A program made the position numbers and the translations under genes. From the NCBI RefSeq assembly GCF_001049495.1, contig NZ_CDWI01000001.1, positions 186,001 through 250,000 on the forward strand: 64,000 nucleotides of DNA, written 5' to 3'. This DNA is from Microbacterium sp. 3J1. GTDB lineage: Bacteria > Actinomycetota > Actinomycetes > Actinomycetales > Microbacteriaceae. The notes beneath the pieces were generated by a model. It saw only the letters and a program-made list of their open reading frames with translations. It did not search any database and was not told where the DNA came from. Shown here one piece after another: positions 53,020-61,902 of the stretch; positions within the stretch are counted from its first letter, which is position 1, and each line of letters begins with the position of its first letter.

Positions 53020-53936
53020 TGGAGTTATTGGGCGCCGAGCGCATCCGCTCACAGGCACAGAGCATTCTCGACACCGCTGGCCTCACCGGCTCGATCCTCG
53101 TACGTGATCTGGCCAGCGGCGTGGAGGTCGGCATCAACCCCGACGACAGCTTCCCCATGGCTTCGCTCGTCAAGCTTCCCCTCGCAGGCGCCCTGCTTTC
53201 CGCCGCGGACAATGGCGTCCTCGACCTGGGGGCGACCGTCCGACTGGATCCCGCGACAGCGACGCCGGGGCCCACCGGCCTCTGTCGGTTCCGCTACCCG
53301 ACCACGGTTGCCGTTGCCGACCTGCTGTACCTCGCGATCGCGATCAGCGACGATACCGCTGCAGATTCGCTCTTCAGCGTCGTCCCACCATCGTCCGTCC
53401 GAGCGTGGCTCGACAGCCTCGATATTCGCAGCGAACTGTTCATCCGCCACCCGATCTCAGACATCTACCGCAGTATCGCAGATCGGGTGAACCCGGCGGA
53501 CATGGAAGTACTCCACCGGCTCATCGTCGATGCCGCGATGTCGGGATCCGATTCCCCCTTGCCCCAGCTGAATCGTCGCCATGCCAACAACGGATCCGCT
53601 CGCGGCTTCGTCGATCTGCTCGGCGCTCTCTGGTCTGCCGACTCTGCGATCTCGGCGACAACGCGATCCGCGGTTCGCGAGTTGCTGGGCCTGAACGTGT
53701 TCCGGCACCGACTTGCTCCTGAATTCACGTCGGAGCGCATGCGGTGGTTCTCGAAGACGGGGTCGTTCATGAATCTCCGACATGAGGTGGGCGTCGTGGA
53801 GCACGCCTCCGGACGCGTGATCGCGGTCGCCGTGCTCACCCGCTCGAGCGTGCCTGCGATCGCGCAACCAGCCGCCGAAGCGGCGATGGGGCGGGCGGCT
53901 CGAGTCCTCCACGACCAGGTCCTTGCGGCCATGTGA
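53016..53936 (+). CDS. Beta-lactamase-like serine hydrolase without signal peptide
   Basis: 306 residues of the class A (Beta-lactamase2) fold. Ser50-x-x-Lys53 (SLVK) and Lys247-Thr-Gly249 (KTG) are present. The SDN triad is SDD at 111-113, and no EPELN-type Glu166 loop is visible. No signal peptide or membrane segment is seen, so it should be cytoplasmic. It may therefore be a non-lactamase hydrolase or a binder of a beta-lactam/muropeptide signal. Translationally coupled to LysR. Its last 79 bp recur imperfectly at 56409-56487. Confidence 0.85.
   Translation: MMELLGAERIRSQAQSILDTAGLTGSILVRDLASGVEVGINPDDSFPMASLVKLPLAGALLSAADNGVLDLGATVRLDPATATPGPTGLCRFRYPTTVAVADLLYLAIAISDDTAADSLFSVVPPSSVRAWLDSLDIRSELFIRHPISDIYRSIADRVNPADMEVLHRLIVDAAMSGSDSPLPQLNRRHANNGSARGFVDLLGALWSADSAISATTRSAVRELLGLNVFRHRLAPEFTSERMRWFSKTGSFMNLRHEVGVVEHASGRVIAVAVLTRSSVPAIAQPAAEAAMGRAARVLHDQVLAAM
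53858..53936 (+). repeat. 79-bp imperfect direct repeat, copy A
   Basis: 3' end of the second lactamase-like gene including its TGA. Matches 56409-56487 at 75 of 79 positions. Confidence 0.9.
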
Positions 53937-53973
53937 AGCACACGCCCCCGAGCCCTGCGAAAAGTGCCGGGGC

Positions 53974-55128
53974 TCAGTTCGTGTCTTGGCCCACGCGGAG
54001 GCGGTCAGCCTGGCACTGGAGGTGTCGTTGTTCGAGGACGCTGGTCGCGCGACGTGCGGCCTCCGCGTACTCGGCGGCCGCGGCCTCCGTCTCGCCGGCA
54101 CGCTCGTATAGGTAGGCGTGCGCGGCGTGGTAGCGCGGCACATCGTCACGTAGGGCGTCGAGGGCTGCGAGACCCGCGTACGGACCGTTCGCCTCACCTA
54201 TCGCGACCGCACGGGCCAGCCGAATAACGGGCGAATCTCCGAAGGAGAGCAGCTCGTCGTACCATTCGACAATCTGCGCCCAGTCTGTCTCGGCGGCCGT
54301 CGGGGCGTCCGCGTGCAGGGCCGCGATCGCGGCCTGCGCCTGGTATTGCCCCAGCTGATGCCGCGCGAGCGCCGATTGCAGGATGGCGACGCCCTCAGCG
54401 ATCAGATGGGCATCCCAGAGGGTTCGGTCCTGGTCGGCGAGCGGCACGAGGCGCCCATCGATCACGCGGGCTGGCCGCCGCGCATGGTGCAGCAGCATGA
54501 GCGCGAGCAGCCCGGCGACCTCTGGCTCGGCAGTGAGAGCCGTGAGTTGACGCGTGGTACGGATCGCCTCGGCGGCAATGTCGATCTCGCCGGAGTGGCC
54601 CTCGTTGAAGAGAAGGTAGAGCACGCGCATCACGCGGGACAGGTCACCCGGCTGGTTCAGCGAGATGCCAATGAGCCGCTGTTTCGCGCGGCTGATGCGC
54701 TGTGCCATCGTCGCTTCCGGCGTTATGAATGCGTCCGCGATCTGCCTTGTTGTCAGACCGGCGACCGCACGCAACGTGAGCGCGATCGCCGACGTTGACG
54801 TGAGGACCGGGTGCGTACACAGGAAGTAGAGCCCGAGCAGGTCGTCATGCTGTGGAACGGGACCGGGTTCGGGCTCAGCCGCGAGTCGCTGCTCTCTGAC
54901 GGCGCGCGCCGTGTCACTGCGCACCTGATCGAGGAACGCACGCCAGGCAACCGTGACGAGCCATGCACGGATGTCGCGCACTCCATCGACGGCCGGCCGC
55001 TCCAGCGCACGCACGAGGGCTGTCTGGACGGCATCCTCGGCCGACGCGAAATCCGCTCCACGCCGGACGAGGATGCCGACGACCTCGGGGATCGCGCGGC
55101 GCAGTGCCATGGCATCCGTCTCGGTCAT
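53974..55128 (-). CDS. ECF42-type RNA polymerase sigma factor
   Basis: 384 residues. Sigma region 2 lies near the N-terminus (SAEDAVQTALVRALERPAVD), region 4 at about 110-165 (LTLRAVAGLTTRQIADAFIT then PEATMAQRISRAKQRL), followed by a ~200-residue helical, TPR-like extension with VLYLLFNEGHSGE, the hallmark of the ECF41/42-like long sigma factors. The upstream gene encodes a DGPF (YCII) protein and overlaps by ATGA, which identifies the group as ECF42. No anti-sigma factor is present, as is usual for this group; the extension is thought to regulate activity. Confidence 0.93.
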   Translation of the reverse strand: MTETDAMALRRAIPEVVGILVRRGADFASAEDAVQTALVRALERPAVDGVRDIRAWLVTVAWRAFLDQVRSDTARAVREQRLAAEPEPGPVPQHDDLLGLYFLCTHPVLTSTSAIALTLRAVAGLTTRQIADAFITPEATMAQRISRAKQRLIGISLNQPGDLSRVMRVLYLLFNEGHSGEIDIAAEAIRTTRQLTALTAEPEVAGLLALMLLHHARRPARVIDGRLVPLADQDRTLWDAHLIAEGVAILQSALARHQLGQYQAQAAIAALHADAPTAAETDWAQIVEWYDELLSFGDSPVIRLARAVAIGEANGPYAGLAALDALRDDVPRYHAAHAYLYERAGETEAAAAEYAEAARRATSVLEQRHLQCQADRLRVGQDTN

Positions 55129-55532
55129 TCGACGTGGACGGGCGGCGCGCTCATCACCTCACGCAGCTCAAGCCATTCGCCTAGAGGCGTTCCTCCCGCC
55201 CAAGGCGCAGCCGACAGCTCTGCGGCGAGGTCCAGGGCGCGCTGATAGGAATCGACCTCGACGAGCATCCAGCCCGCGATGAGGTCCTTCGTCTCGGCGA
55301 ACGGCCCGTCGACGACGGGCGGGCGCCCCGCGCCATCGAAGCGGACCCATGCGCCGCCCATGGAGAGCCCCTCCGAGGACACCAATTCGCCCGACTCGAG
55401 GAGCCGCTGCTCCATATCCTGCATATATCGGATGTGTGCGGCCCACTCGTCTGGCGTGAGCTGGTCCATTGGGACCTCGTTGACCGCGGGACGTCCGCCC
55501 CGATAGTGCTTGAGTATCAGATATTTGGCCAT
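55125..55532 (-). CDS. DGPF domain (YCII-related) protein, ECF42 partner
   Basis: 135 residues. The name-giving motif appears as VVDGPFAETKDLIAGWMLVE (residues about 74-93), preceded by the YCII-like start YLILKHYRGG. DGPF proteins occur next to ECF42 sigma genes in many actinobacteria and are often their main targets; their biochemical function is unknown. GGGGAAGG lies upstream of the ATG. The pair is transcribed leftward inside the islet. Confidence 0.93.
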   Translation of the reverse strand: MAKYLILKHYRGGRPAVNEVPMDQLTPDEWAAHIRYMQDMEQRLLESGELVSSEGLSMGGAWVRFDGAGRPPVVDGPFAETKDLIAGWMLVEVDSYQRALDLAAELSAAPWAGGTPLGEWLELREVMSAPPVHVE

Positions 55533-55775
55533 GAAGCCTTCCCCGTTCGGTGCGGTCCATTCTGACCGCTTTCGATAGGAGACGGAACCGACCCCGGCGA
55601 TTTCGACATCGACAGACAGGAATTTGCGGATCGCTGCGTGCCTCTGACGAGGGGTCGTTGAGACTCTCCCGGCTCACACCGGCGGCAGCCTGCAGTGGAC
55701 GGGCCGCCAGCTTGATCCTGAGACTATCCTTTGCGAAGCGGACAAACGGCAATGGTCGGAGGGGGATGATGCGGA

Positions 55776-56177
55776 ATGGCGAACGTTGATCAGCGCAACG
55801 CTTCAATGCCGCGGACATTGGGGATCGCCCTCATCATTTTAGGCCTGGTCACCCTATCAAGCGGCTGTGCCCTGCTCCCGCTGGCGCTGTTCATGGGGGC
55901 ATGGGGAGGTTGGATCGGCCTTGTTCCCCTCGTGCTGTGGCTCGCGTACGCAACAGCGACCTTCTTGGTGCTCCTAGGCAAGTCATGGGCCCGATTTGCC
56001 ACGCCGTTGTTCCCGGTCTCATTCACGACAGCTGCGGTCGCTCTGATCACGTGGGAAGGTGTCCCGCTGGCCCTTTTCGCAGCAGCCGCGTTCACCTTGA
56101 CGGCAGTCGTGCTGATCTTCTCGCCACCGTCTCGCGCCTACTTCGTCCCGGAGGCGTCCATACCACCGGGAAGGTAG
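55776..56177 (+). CDS. Small four-helix membrane protein, hypothetical
   Basis: 133 residues, four hydrophobic segments (about 13-31, 34-58, 68-90, 95-115). No family recognised. One sampled 60-base line in its 5' half is 53% GC, far below the chromosome flanks, which supports foreign origin. GAGGGGG sits about 9 nt before the ATG. Last gene before the right end of the islet. Confidence 0.7.
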   Translation: MANVDQRNASMPRTLGIALIILGLVTLSSGCALLPLALFMGAWGGWIGLVPLVLWLAYATATFLVLLGKSWARFATPLFPVSFTTAAVALITWEGVPLALFAAAAFTLTAVVLIFSPPSRAYFVPEASIPPGR

Positions 56178-56500
56178 GTGGTGGACGGCAACGCAGTTCT
56201 CTCACGCGACTGCAGCACTGACCGATGCGCGCCCCAGGGAGGAAGAAATCTCCCCCCGACCTGGTTCGGATCTTCTTCGATGCATCAGCAATGACCCCGC
56301 TCGACGTTGGTCACCTGCGAGTGACGTATCGCTGGCCGGCGAGCTCAATGGCCGGCTAAGCAGTCGTGGGGAGCGACAACCGACGAGACTTCGACACCCG
56401 CCACCACCGATCGCGCAACCAGCCGCCGAAGCGACGATGGGACGGGCGGCTCGAGTCCTCCACGACCAGGTTCCTGCGGCCATGTGACTCCCACTGGTCG
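56178..56500. other. Gene-free interval at the right end of the islet
   Basis: 323 bp. 56178-56408 shows nothing recognisable. 56409-56487 is a diverged copy of the second lactamase-like gene's 3' end; the 47-bp direct repeat starts at 56499. Confidence 0.65.
56409..56487 (+). repeat. 79-bp imperfect direct repeat, copy B (lactamase-like gene remnant)
   Basis: Four mismatches to 53858-53936, including a preserved TGA. No similarity continues upstream, so it is a 3' remnant rather than a gene. It ends 11 bp before the right 47-bp repeat. Confidence 0.88.
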
Positions 56501-56545
56501 CTACTTGCGGTCGAAGTCGAACGCCTTGAGCAGTTCGTCGACAGC
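56499..56545. repeat. Right 47-bp direct repeat (attR-like) within intact csoR-type gene
   Basis: Perfect match to 50983-51029. Here it is the genuine 3' end of the CsoR/RcnR-family gene, so the insertion left that gene intact. Confidence 0.9.
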
Positions 56546-56773
56546 CTTGTCGCGCTCCTCCCCGCCCTCCTCGTACATGTGCGTGACGTGGGTGCGCAGA
56601 TGGTTCTCGAGAAGCAGACGGTTCAGGGACTCCAGTGAACGCTGGATCGCGCGGGACTGCGTGATGATGTCCATGCAGTACTCCTCGCTCTCGATCATCC
56701 GCGCGACGCCGCGCATCTGACCCTCGAGGATGCTGGTGCGGTGCAGTGCACGCTTCTTGATGTCTTCGATCAC
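56501..56773 (-). CDS. CsoR/RcnR-family (DUF156) metal-sensing regulator
   Basis: 90 residues, all-helical family fold: RTSILEGQMRGVARMIESEE, then Cys33 in EEYCMDII, His58 in LENHL and His62. CsoR copper sensors use Cys-His-Cys; this protein has Cys-His-His, the spacing-equivalent set of RcnR-type Ni/Co sensors, so copper is not assumed. GTG 56773 is taken because TACGCT lies 6 nt upstream (leaderless) and the family begins just there. No transporter or chaperone gene is adjacent. The gene's 3' end is the integration site of the islet. Confidence 0.9.
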   Translation of the reverse strand: MIEDIKKRALHRTSILEGQMRGVARMIESEEYCMDIITQSRAIQRSLESLNRLLLENHLRTHVTHMYEEGGEERDKAVDELLKAFDFDRK

Positions 56774-56876
56774 GATTCGAGCGTACGCGCTCCCGCGTCC
56801 GTCAGGCCGAGAACGGGTCGAGGACTCCGAGCCCCGGAACGTCCTCGGAATGGACTCCGCGTGAAAGGATGACGTC

Positions 56877-58154
56877 ATGCCGCGAACACCGATGGCGCTC
56901 CTCTCGCCCGCAGACCAGGTTCGACTTCGCGCCCTCCGACGGATGAAGGCGGTGGCGCTCGGTGCGCTCCTCTTCATGGCGGTGGTGTTCGTCATCGCGT
57001 TCTGGCTGCAGGAACGACAGCCGTGGCTCGGCTACGTGCGGGCGGCCGCGGAGGGCGGCATGGTCGGCGCGCTCGCGGACTGGTTCGCCGTCACCGCGCT
57101 CTTCCGCCGCCCGCTCGGACTCCCCATCCCGCACACCGCGATCATCCCCAACCGCAAAGACGAGATCGGGCGCACCCTCGGCGAGTTCGTCGAGACGAAC
57201 TTCCTCGAGGCCGGCGTCGTGCGCACCAAGCTCGCCAGCACCGCCGTCTCGCGCCGTGCCGGCGAGTGGCTGCGCGAGCCCGCGCACGCCGAGCGGGTGG
57301 GCGCTGAAGGCGCGGCCATCGCCACCGCCGTCCTCAACGCCCTGAGCGACGACGACGTGCGCGACCTCATCACCGACCTCGCTCGCGAGCACCTCGTCGC
57401 CCCCGAGTGGGGTCCCCCCGCGGGGGCCTGGCTCGAGAAGATCGTCGACGCCGGCGCGCACCACGGCGCCGTCGATCTGGCCGTCGACAGCGTCGGCCGC
57501 TGGCTCGACGCGAACGCAGGCTCCTTCTCTGGGCTCATCTCGCGTCGACTGCCGGGATGGATGCCGAAGCTCGCACAGCGCCTGGTCGATGACACCGCCT
57601 ACAACGAGGCGGTCAAGTTCGTCCGCGCCATGCAGGCAGACCCCCAGCATCCCGCGCGCCTCGCCATCGACGGCTACCTCGTGCGTCTCGCCGACAGCCT
57701 GCAGAACGACCCCGTGACGAGGGCCAAGTTCGAGAACGCGAAGGCGTCGCTGTTCGACAGCCCTCGCGTCGGAGCCCTCGCCGCCGAAGCGTGGAACACG
57801 GCGAAGGCCGGGCTGCTCACCGCGCTCGCCGACCCCGCGAGCGGACTCCGCGTCCGTGCCGCGCAGGCGCTGCAAGAGATCGGCGAGCGACTGACGACGG
57901 ATGCCGCACTGCAGCACCGCGTCGACACGTGGGTCTCCGACGCCGCCGTCTTCGTCGTCGACCGATACCGTCATGACATCGCGTCGATCATCACCGACAC
58001 CGTCGAGCGCTGGGACCCGGTCGAGACGACCGAGAAGATCGAGCTCATGGTCGGCCGCGACCTGCAGTACATCCGCCTGAACGGCACGTTCGTGGGCGCG
58101 CTCGCAGGCCTTGCGATCTTCACCATCGCGCACCTGGTGATCCCCGGCGCCTGA
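56877..58154 (+). CDS. DUF445 domain-containing membrane-associated protein
   Basis: 425 residues. Helix at about 25-45, then the conserved DUF445 block AAAEGGMVGALADWFAVTAL and LPIPHTAIIPNRKDEIGRTL, long amphipathic helices, and a C-terminal helix (TFVGALAGLAIFTIAHLVIP). Function is unknown; homologues are membrane-anchored with the helices outside the bilayer. AAAGGA lies about 7-12 nt before the ATG. Divergent from the CsoR-type gene. Confidence 0.9.
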   Translation: MPRTPMALLSPADQVRLRALRRMKAVALGALLFMAVVFVIAFWLQERQPWLGYVRAAAEGGMVGALADWFAVTALFRRPLGLPIPHTAIIPNRKDEIGRTLGEFVETNFLEAGVVRTKLASTAVSRRAGEWLREPAHAERVGAEGAAIATAVLNALSDDDVRDLITDLAREHLVAPEWGPPAGAWLEKIVDAGAHHGAVDLAVDSVGRWLDANAGSFSGLISRRLPGWMPKLAQRLVDDTAYNEAVKFVRAMQADPQHPARLAIDGYLVRLADSLQNDPVTRAKFENAKASLFDSPRVGALAAEAWNTAKAGLLTALADPASGLRVRAAQALQEIGERLTTDAALQHRVDTWVSDAAVFVVDRYRHDIASIITDTVERWDPVETTEKIELMVGRDLQYIRLNGTFVGALAGLAIFTIAHLVIPGA

Positions 58155-58314
58155 CCGCGGGGCCTCTGGCCCGGCGGTCCTCGCGCCGGAAGCCATCGCA
58201 CCGACCGGGTGAGGGCCTGTGGAGGACCCGACTCTCCGCTGCTAGCGTGCTCACCACTCGCGCAGGTCGCACTGGGGTCTCCTCTGACATGCCGACACCA
58301 CCGAAGGAGGACGC

Positions 58315-59775
58315 ATGGACTCGCTGCTCTCCGCGAACGTGACCTGGACGATCCTGGCCGTCGCGGCGTTCTTCATCAACGTGCTCGCGCTGATCTACAT
58401 CCCGCGGGGCCGTAAACCCACGGCGGCGATGGCATGGCTGCTCCTGGTGTTCCTGCTGCCCTTCGTCGGCATCGCGCTCTACCTGCTGATCGGCGACTTC
58501 CGCCTGCCGAAGAAGCGCCGCGACGAGCAGCAGCGCATCACGGCCATGATCTCCGAGCGCTCGGGCGACCACGTCGACGTGCACGCTCCGCGCTGGCTGC
58601 AGCGCGTCGCCCAGCAGAACCATGCCCTCACCGGGCTGCCGATGGTCGGCGACTCCTCCGCGCAGCTGATCGACGACTACCAGGGATCCATCGATGCGAT
58701 GGCGGCAGCCATCGGGTCCGCCGAGCGATACGTGCATGTCGCGTTCTACATCGCGGCGCGGGACGAGACGACCCATCGATTCTTCGCGGCGATGGAGCGG
58801 GCCGTCGCGCGCGGTGTCACCGTGCGCCTCCTCGCCGACTACATCGCCTCGCGCAAGATCCCGAAGTCCGAGGAGACCTTCGCCGAACTCGATCGGATCG
58901 GCGTGAAGTGGGCGTGGATGCTGCCGGTGCGGCCCTTCAAGGGCGAATACCAGCGTCCCGATCTGCGCAATCACCGCAAGCTCGTCGTCGTCGACGGGAC
59001 TGTCGGATTCATCGGCTCGCAGAACCTCATCTCCCGTGACTACGACTCGGAGAAGAACATCAGACGCGGGTTGATGTGGCAGGAGCTGGTGTCGCGGGTC
59101 GAGGGACAGATCGTCGCCCAGGTCGACGCGGTCTTCCTGTCCGATTGGCTGATCGAGACCGGCGAGGATCTGTCCTCTGTCGAGCGGGTCCCGGCCTCTG
59201 CGATTCCGAGACCCGCGTCAGCGGATCTGCATTGTCAGATGGTCCCGAGCGGTCCGGCGTATGGCACGGAGAACAACCTGCGGATGTTCCTCTCGCTCAT
59301 CCACGGCGCCACGGAGAGGGTCATCCTCACGAGCCCGTACTTCGTGCCGGATGAAGCGATGATGTACGCGATCACGTCGGCCTGCCGGCGCGGGCTCGAC
59401 GTGCAGCTGTTCGTGTCGGAGCTGGGCGACCAGGCCATGGTCTATCACGCGCAGCGGTCGTACTACGAGGCGCTGCTGCGCGCCGGGGTGCGCATCTTCC
59501 TGTACCCGGCGCCATACATCCTGCATGCCAAGCACTTCTCGATCGACGACGACGTCGCCGTGATCGGTTCGAGCAACATGGACATCCGTTCGTTCAGCCT
59601 GAACTCGGAGATGTCGCTGCTGGTGCGCGGCGAGTCCTTCGTCGCTCAGATGCGCGAGGTCGAGCAGAAGTACCGCACCGCCGGCCGGGAACTGACTCTC
59701 TCCGAATGGCTGCGCGAACCTGCGAAGTCGACTTTCCTCGACGGAGTCTTCCGGCTCACGTCAGCTCTGAACTGA
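58315..59775 (+). CDS. cls: Cardiolipin synthase (phospholipase D family)
   Basis: 486 residues. The PLDc_N double helix (residues about 10-62) is followed by two HKD motifs: HRKLVVVDG in the first half and HAKHFSIDD in the second, which together form one active site. Condenses phosphatidylglycerol or CDP-diacylglycerol with phosphatidylglycerol to cardiolipin at the membrane. GAAGGAGGA precedes the ATG; TAGCGT at about 58243 may be the -10 of a promoter with a 65-nt leader. It is a single-gene unit, convergent with the hut genes. Confidence 0.96.
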   Translation: MDSLLSANVTWTILAVAAFFINVLALIYIPRGRKPTAAMAWLLLVFLLPFVGIALYLLIGDFRLPKKRRDEQQRITAMISERSGDHVDVHAPRWLQRVAQQNHALTGLPMVGDSSAQLIDDYQGSIDAMAAAIGSAERYVHVAFYIAARDETTHRFFAAMERAVARGVTVRLLADYIASRKIPKSEETFAELDRIGVKWAWMLPVRPFKGEYQRPDLRNHRKLVVVDGTVGFIGSQNLISRDYDSEKNIRRGLMWQELVSRVEGQIVAQVDAVFLSDWLIETGEDLSSVERVPASAIPRPASADLHCQMVPSGPAYGTENNLRMFLSLIHGATERVILTSPYFVPDEAMMYAITSACRRGLDVQLFVSELGDQAMVYHAQRSYYEALLRAGVRIFLYPAPYILHAKHFSIDDDVAVIGSSNMDIRSFSLNSEMSLLVRGESFVAQMREVEQKYRTAGRELTLSEWLREPAKSTFLDGVFRLTSALN

Positions 59776-59797
59776 GTCGCGCGGTTCCGACCCCGTG

Positions 59798-60703
59798 TCA
59801 GCGGATGGCGAGACCTGCCAGCATCTCGAGCACGCAGAGCGCCGCGAGGCGCACCGTGCGCAGGTCGTCGGTGTCGGCGGTCGCGTCGACCTCGGCGATG
59901 TCCGCGCTGACGACCCGGGGGTCCGCGGTGATACCGCGCACGAGCGCACGCAGCTCCCACGCGGCGAAACCGCCGGGAACGCTCGCGGGACACCCGGGCG
60001 CGGCCGCGCGATCCGCCGCGTCGACATCGACGTCGAGATGGATGCGGGCGGCAGCACCCGCCCCGGCGATGGTCGTGGCCTCGGCGACGACATCGGCGAG
60101 GCCGCGCCGCCGCACCTCGTCGAGCGTGATCACCCGGATTCCCCAGTCCGCTGCCCTCGCGGCATAGGCTGCCGAGTTCGCGAAGTCGGCGATGCCGATC
60201 TGGACGATCCTCGCCGGATCGACTCGTTCGGTCTCGGGGGCGTCCTCGACGAGTCGTCGCACGGGTGAGCCGTTCGAGACGCCGTCGCGCAGGTCGAAGT
60301 GGGCATCGATCGTGATCAGTCCGGTCGCTCCGGCGCCACGGGCGACCGGGTAGGTCAGAGCGTTGTCGCCCCCGAGCGCGATGACGAGGCGCCCCGCGTC
60401 GGCGAGCTCGTGCACGCGAGCGACGGTGGCCGCGAGTCCGACCTCACCGTCGGGCTCCGCCACGTCTCCGGCGTCGAGGACTCGCAGCACCGCATCGAGA
60501 TCGACGACCGGCGGGCCCATGAGCATGGCGCTGTACCGCGTGAGCGCCTGGCGGATCGCCGCGGGCGTCGCGTGCGCACCGGTCGGCGAGAGCGAGGTGC
60601 GCCAGGTCGGGACTCCGAGCAACACAGCATCCGCATCATCTCCTGTGGTGAACGCGGGCCAGGAGCCCGCGCACGGCCACAGTTCATCGTGAGGGAGAGT
60701 CAT
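59798..60703 (-). CDS. Arginase/agmatinase family protein, probable formimidoylglutamase (HutG-like)
   Basis: 301 residues of the ureohydrolase fold. Metal motifs: [11 protein letters not shown] (GGDH in most members, Asn replacing the first His), [12 protein letters not shown] (DAHxD) and [11 protein letters not shown] (DxDxxD). Position as the fourth gene of the hut operon, overlapping hutI by ATGA, supports hydrolysis of N-formimidoyl-glutamate to glutamate and formamide. The Asn replacement could mean altered metal binding. ATG 60703 begins the standard N-terminus; upstream codons in frame are noise inside hutI. Confidence 0.88.
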   Translation of the reverse strand: MTLPHDELWPCAGSWPAFTTGDDADAVLLGVPTWRTSLSPTGAHATPAAIRQALTRYSAMLMGPPVVDLDAVLRVLDAGDVAEPDGEVGLAATVARVHELADAGRLVIALGGDNALTYPVARGAGATGLITIDAHFDLRDGVSNGSPVRRLVEDAPETERVDPARIVQIGIADFANSAAYAARAADWGIRVITLDEVRRRGLADVVAEATTIAGAGAAARIHLDVDVDAADRAAAPGCPASVPGGFAAWELRALVRGITADPRVVSADIAEVDATADTDDLRTVRLAALCVLEMLAGLAIR

Positions 60704-61902
60704 GATCCTCCGTTTCGTGCCGATCCTGCAGCCGCGAACACCGTCACGCCGTCCTTCCAGACCCTGTCGACGAGAGGCACGCCGGGCCGATAGGCGAGAT
60801 GGATGCGCGTCGGCGCCGTCAACAGCACGAGGTCGGCGCGCGCCCCGGGCGTGATCACGCCGATGTCGGGTCGATCGAGGGCGAGAGCTCCCCCGGCCGT
60901 CGCCGCCCACACCGCTTCGGCGGGCGTCATCCCCATGTCGCGCACCGCGATGGCGATGCAGAACGACATCGACGATGTGAAGCTCGACCCCGGGTTGGTG
61001 TCGCAGGCGAGCGCCACAGTGACCCCCGCGTCGATCAGCCGGCGAGCATCCGGATACGGCTGACGCGTCGAGAACTCCACCCCGGGCAGCAGCGTGAGCA
61101 CGGTGTCGGAGGAGGCGAGCGCCGTGACATCCTCGTCCGTCAGGTAGGTGCCATGATCGACCGAGGCCGCGCCCAGCTCGACGGCCAACCGCACTCCGCC
61201 CCCGGGGCCGAGCTGGCTCGCGTGCACGCGCGGCCGCAGCCCCTTCGCGATTCCGGCGTCGAGCACTCTGCGGGACTGCTCCACCGTGAACGCGTCGGTC
61301 TCGCAGAACACGTCGATCCACTTCGCATGCGGCGCACACGCGTCGAGCATCGCGCCGGCCACGAGGTCGACGTACTCGTCGGCGCGATCGGCGTACTCGG
61401 CGGGGACCACGTGCGCTCCGAGGAAGGTGACCTCGGGAGTGACCTCGGCCGCGAGGCGCACCAGGCGCTCCTCATCGCGAACGCTGAGTCCATAGCCGCT
61501 CTTGATCTCGACGGTCGTCGTCCCCTGGGCGCGCATCTCGTCGACGAACCCGTGCAGTCGAGCCCGCAGCTCCTCGTCGCTCGCCGCTCTCGTGGCTGCG
61601 ACGGTGGAGCGGATGCCGCCGGCGGCGTACTTCTGCCCGGCCATCCTGGCCTCGAACTCGTCGGCGCGATCGCCACCGAACACGAGGTGGCTGTGGCTGT
61701 CGACGAAACCGGGGATCACCGCCCGACCGCGCGCGTCCACGACCTCGTCCACCCGAGGAGCGTCCGCCGTCGCGCCGACCCAGGAGATCCGCCCGTCCTC
61801 GACGAGAACGGCCGCCTGGCGCAGCGTCCCTGCGCGGTCGCCGTCCGACGAGATCACGTTCGTCGTGAGCTCGCCGATGTTCGTCAGCAGCGCGGTGCTC
61901 AC
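60700..61902 (-). CDS. hutI: Imidazolonepropionase
   Basis: 400-residue amidohydrolase opening the imidazolone ring to formimidoylglutamate. Metal-binding [24 protein letters not shown] (Lys and Tyr of the active site), later VDHGTYL and [14 protein letters not shown] with the catalytic Asp, all typical of HutI. GTG 61902 overlaps the hutU stop as GTGA and fits the expected N-terminus. Third gene of the operon. Confidence 0.97.
   Translation of the reverse strand: MSTALLTNIGELTTNVISSDGDRAGTLRQAAVLVEDGRISWVGATADAPRVDEVVDARGRAVIPGFVDSHSHLVFGGDRADEFEARMAGQKYAAGGIRSTVAATRAASDEELRARLHGFVDEMRAQGTTTVEIKSGYGLSVRDEERLVRLAAEVTPEVTFLGAHVVPAEYADRADEYVDLVAGAMLDACAPHAKWIDVFCETDAFTVEQSRRVLDAGIAKGLRPRVHASQLGPGGGVRLAVELGAASVDHGTYLTDEDVTALASSDTVLTLLPGVEFSTRQPYPDARRLIDAGVTVALACDTNPGSSFTSSMSFCIAIAVRDMGMTPAEAVWAATAGGALALDRPDIGVITPGARADLVLLTAPTRIHLAYRPGVPLVDRVWKDGVTVFAAAGSARNGGS

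Noticed and set aside
50983-56545. Composite transposon or insertion sequence
   Set aside because: No transposase, no terminal inverted repeats, and 47 bp is far too long for a target-site duplication; an attachment-site duplication fits better.
56501-56773. Copper sensor CsoR
   Set aside because: The third ligand is His rather than Cys; only the family name is given.
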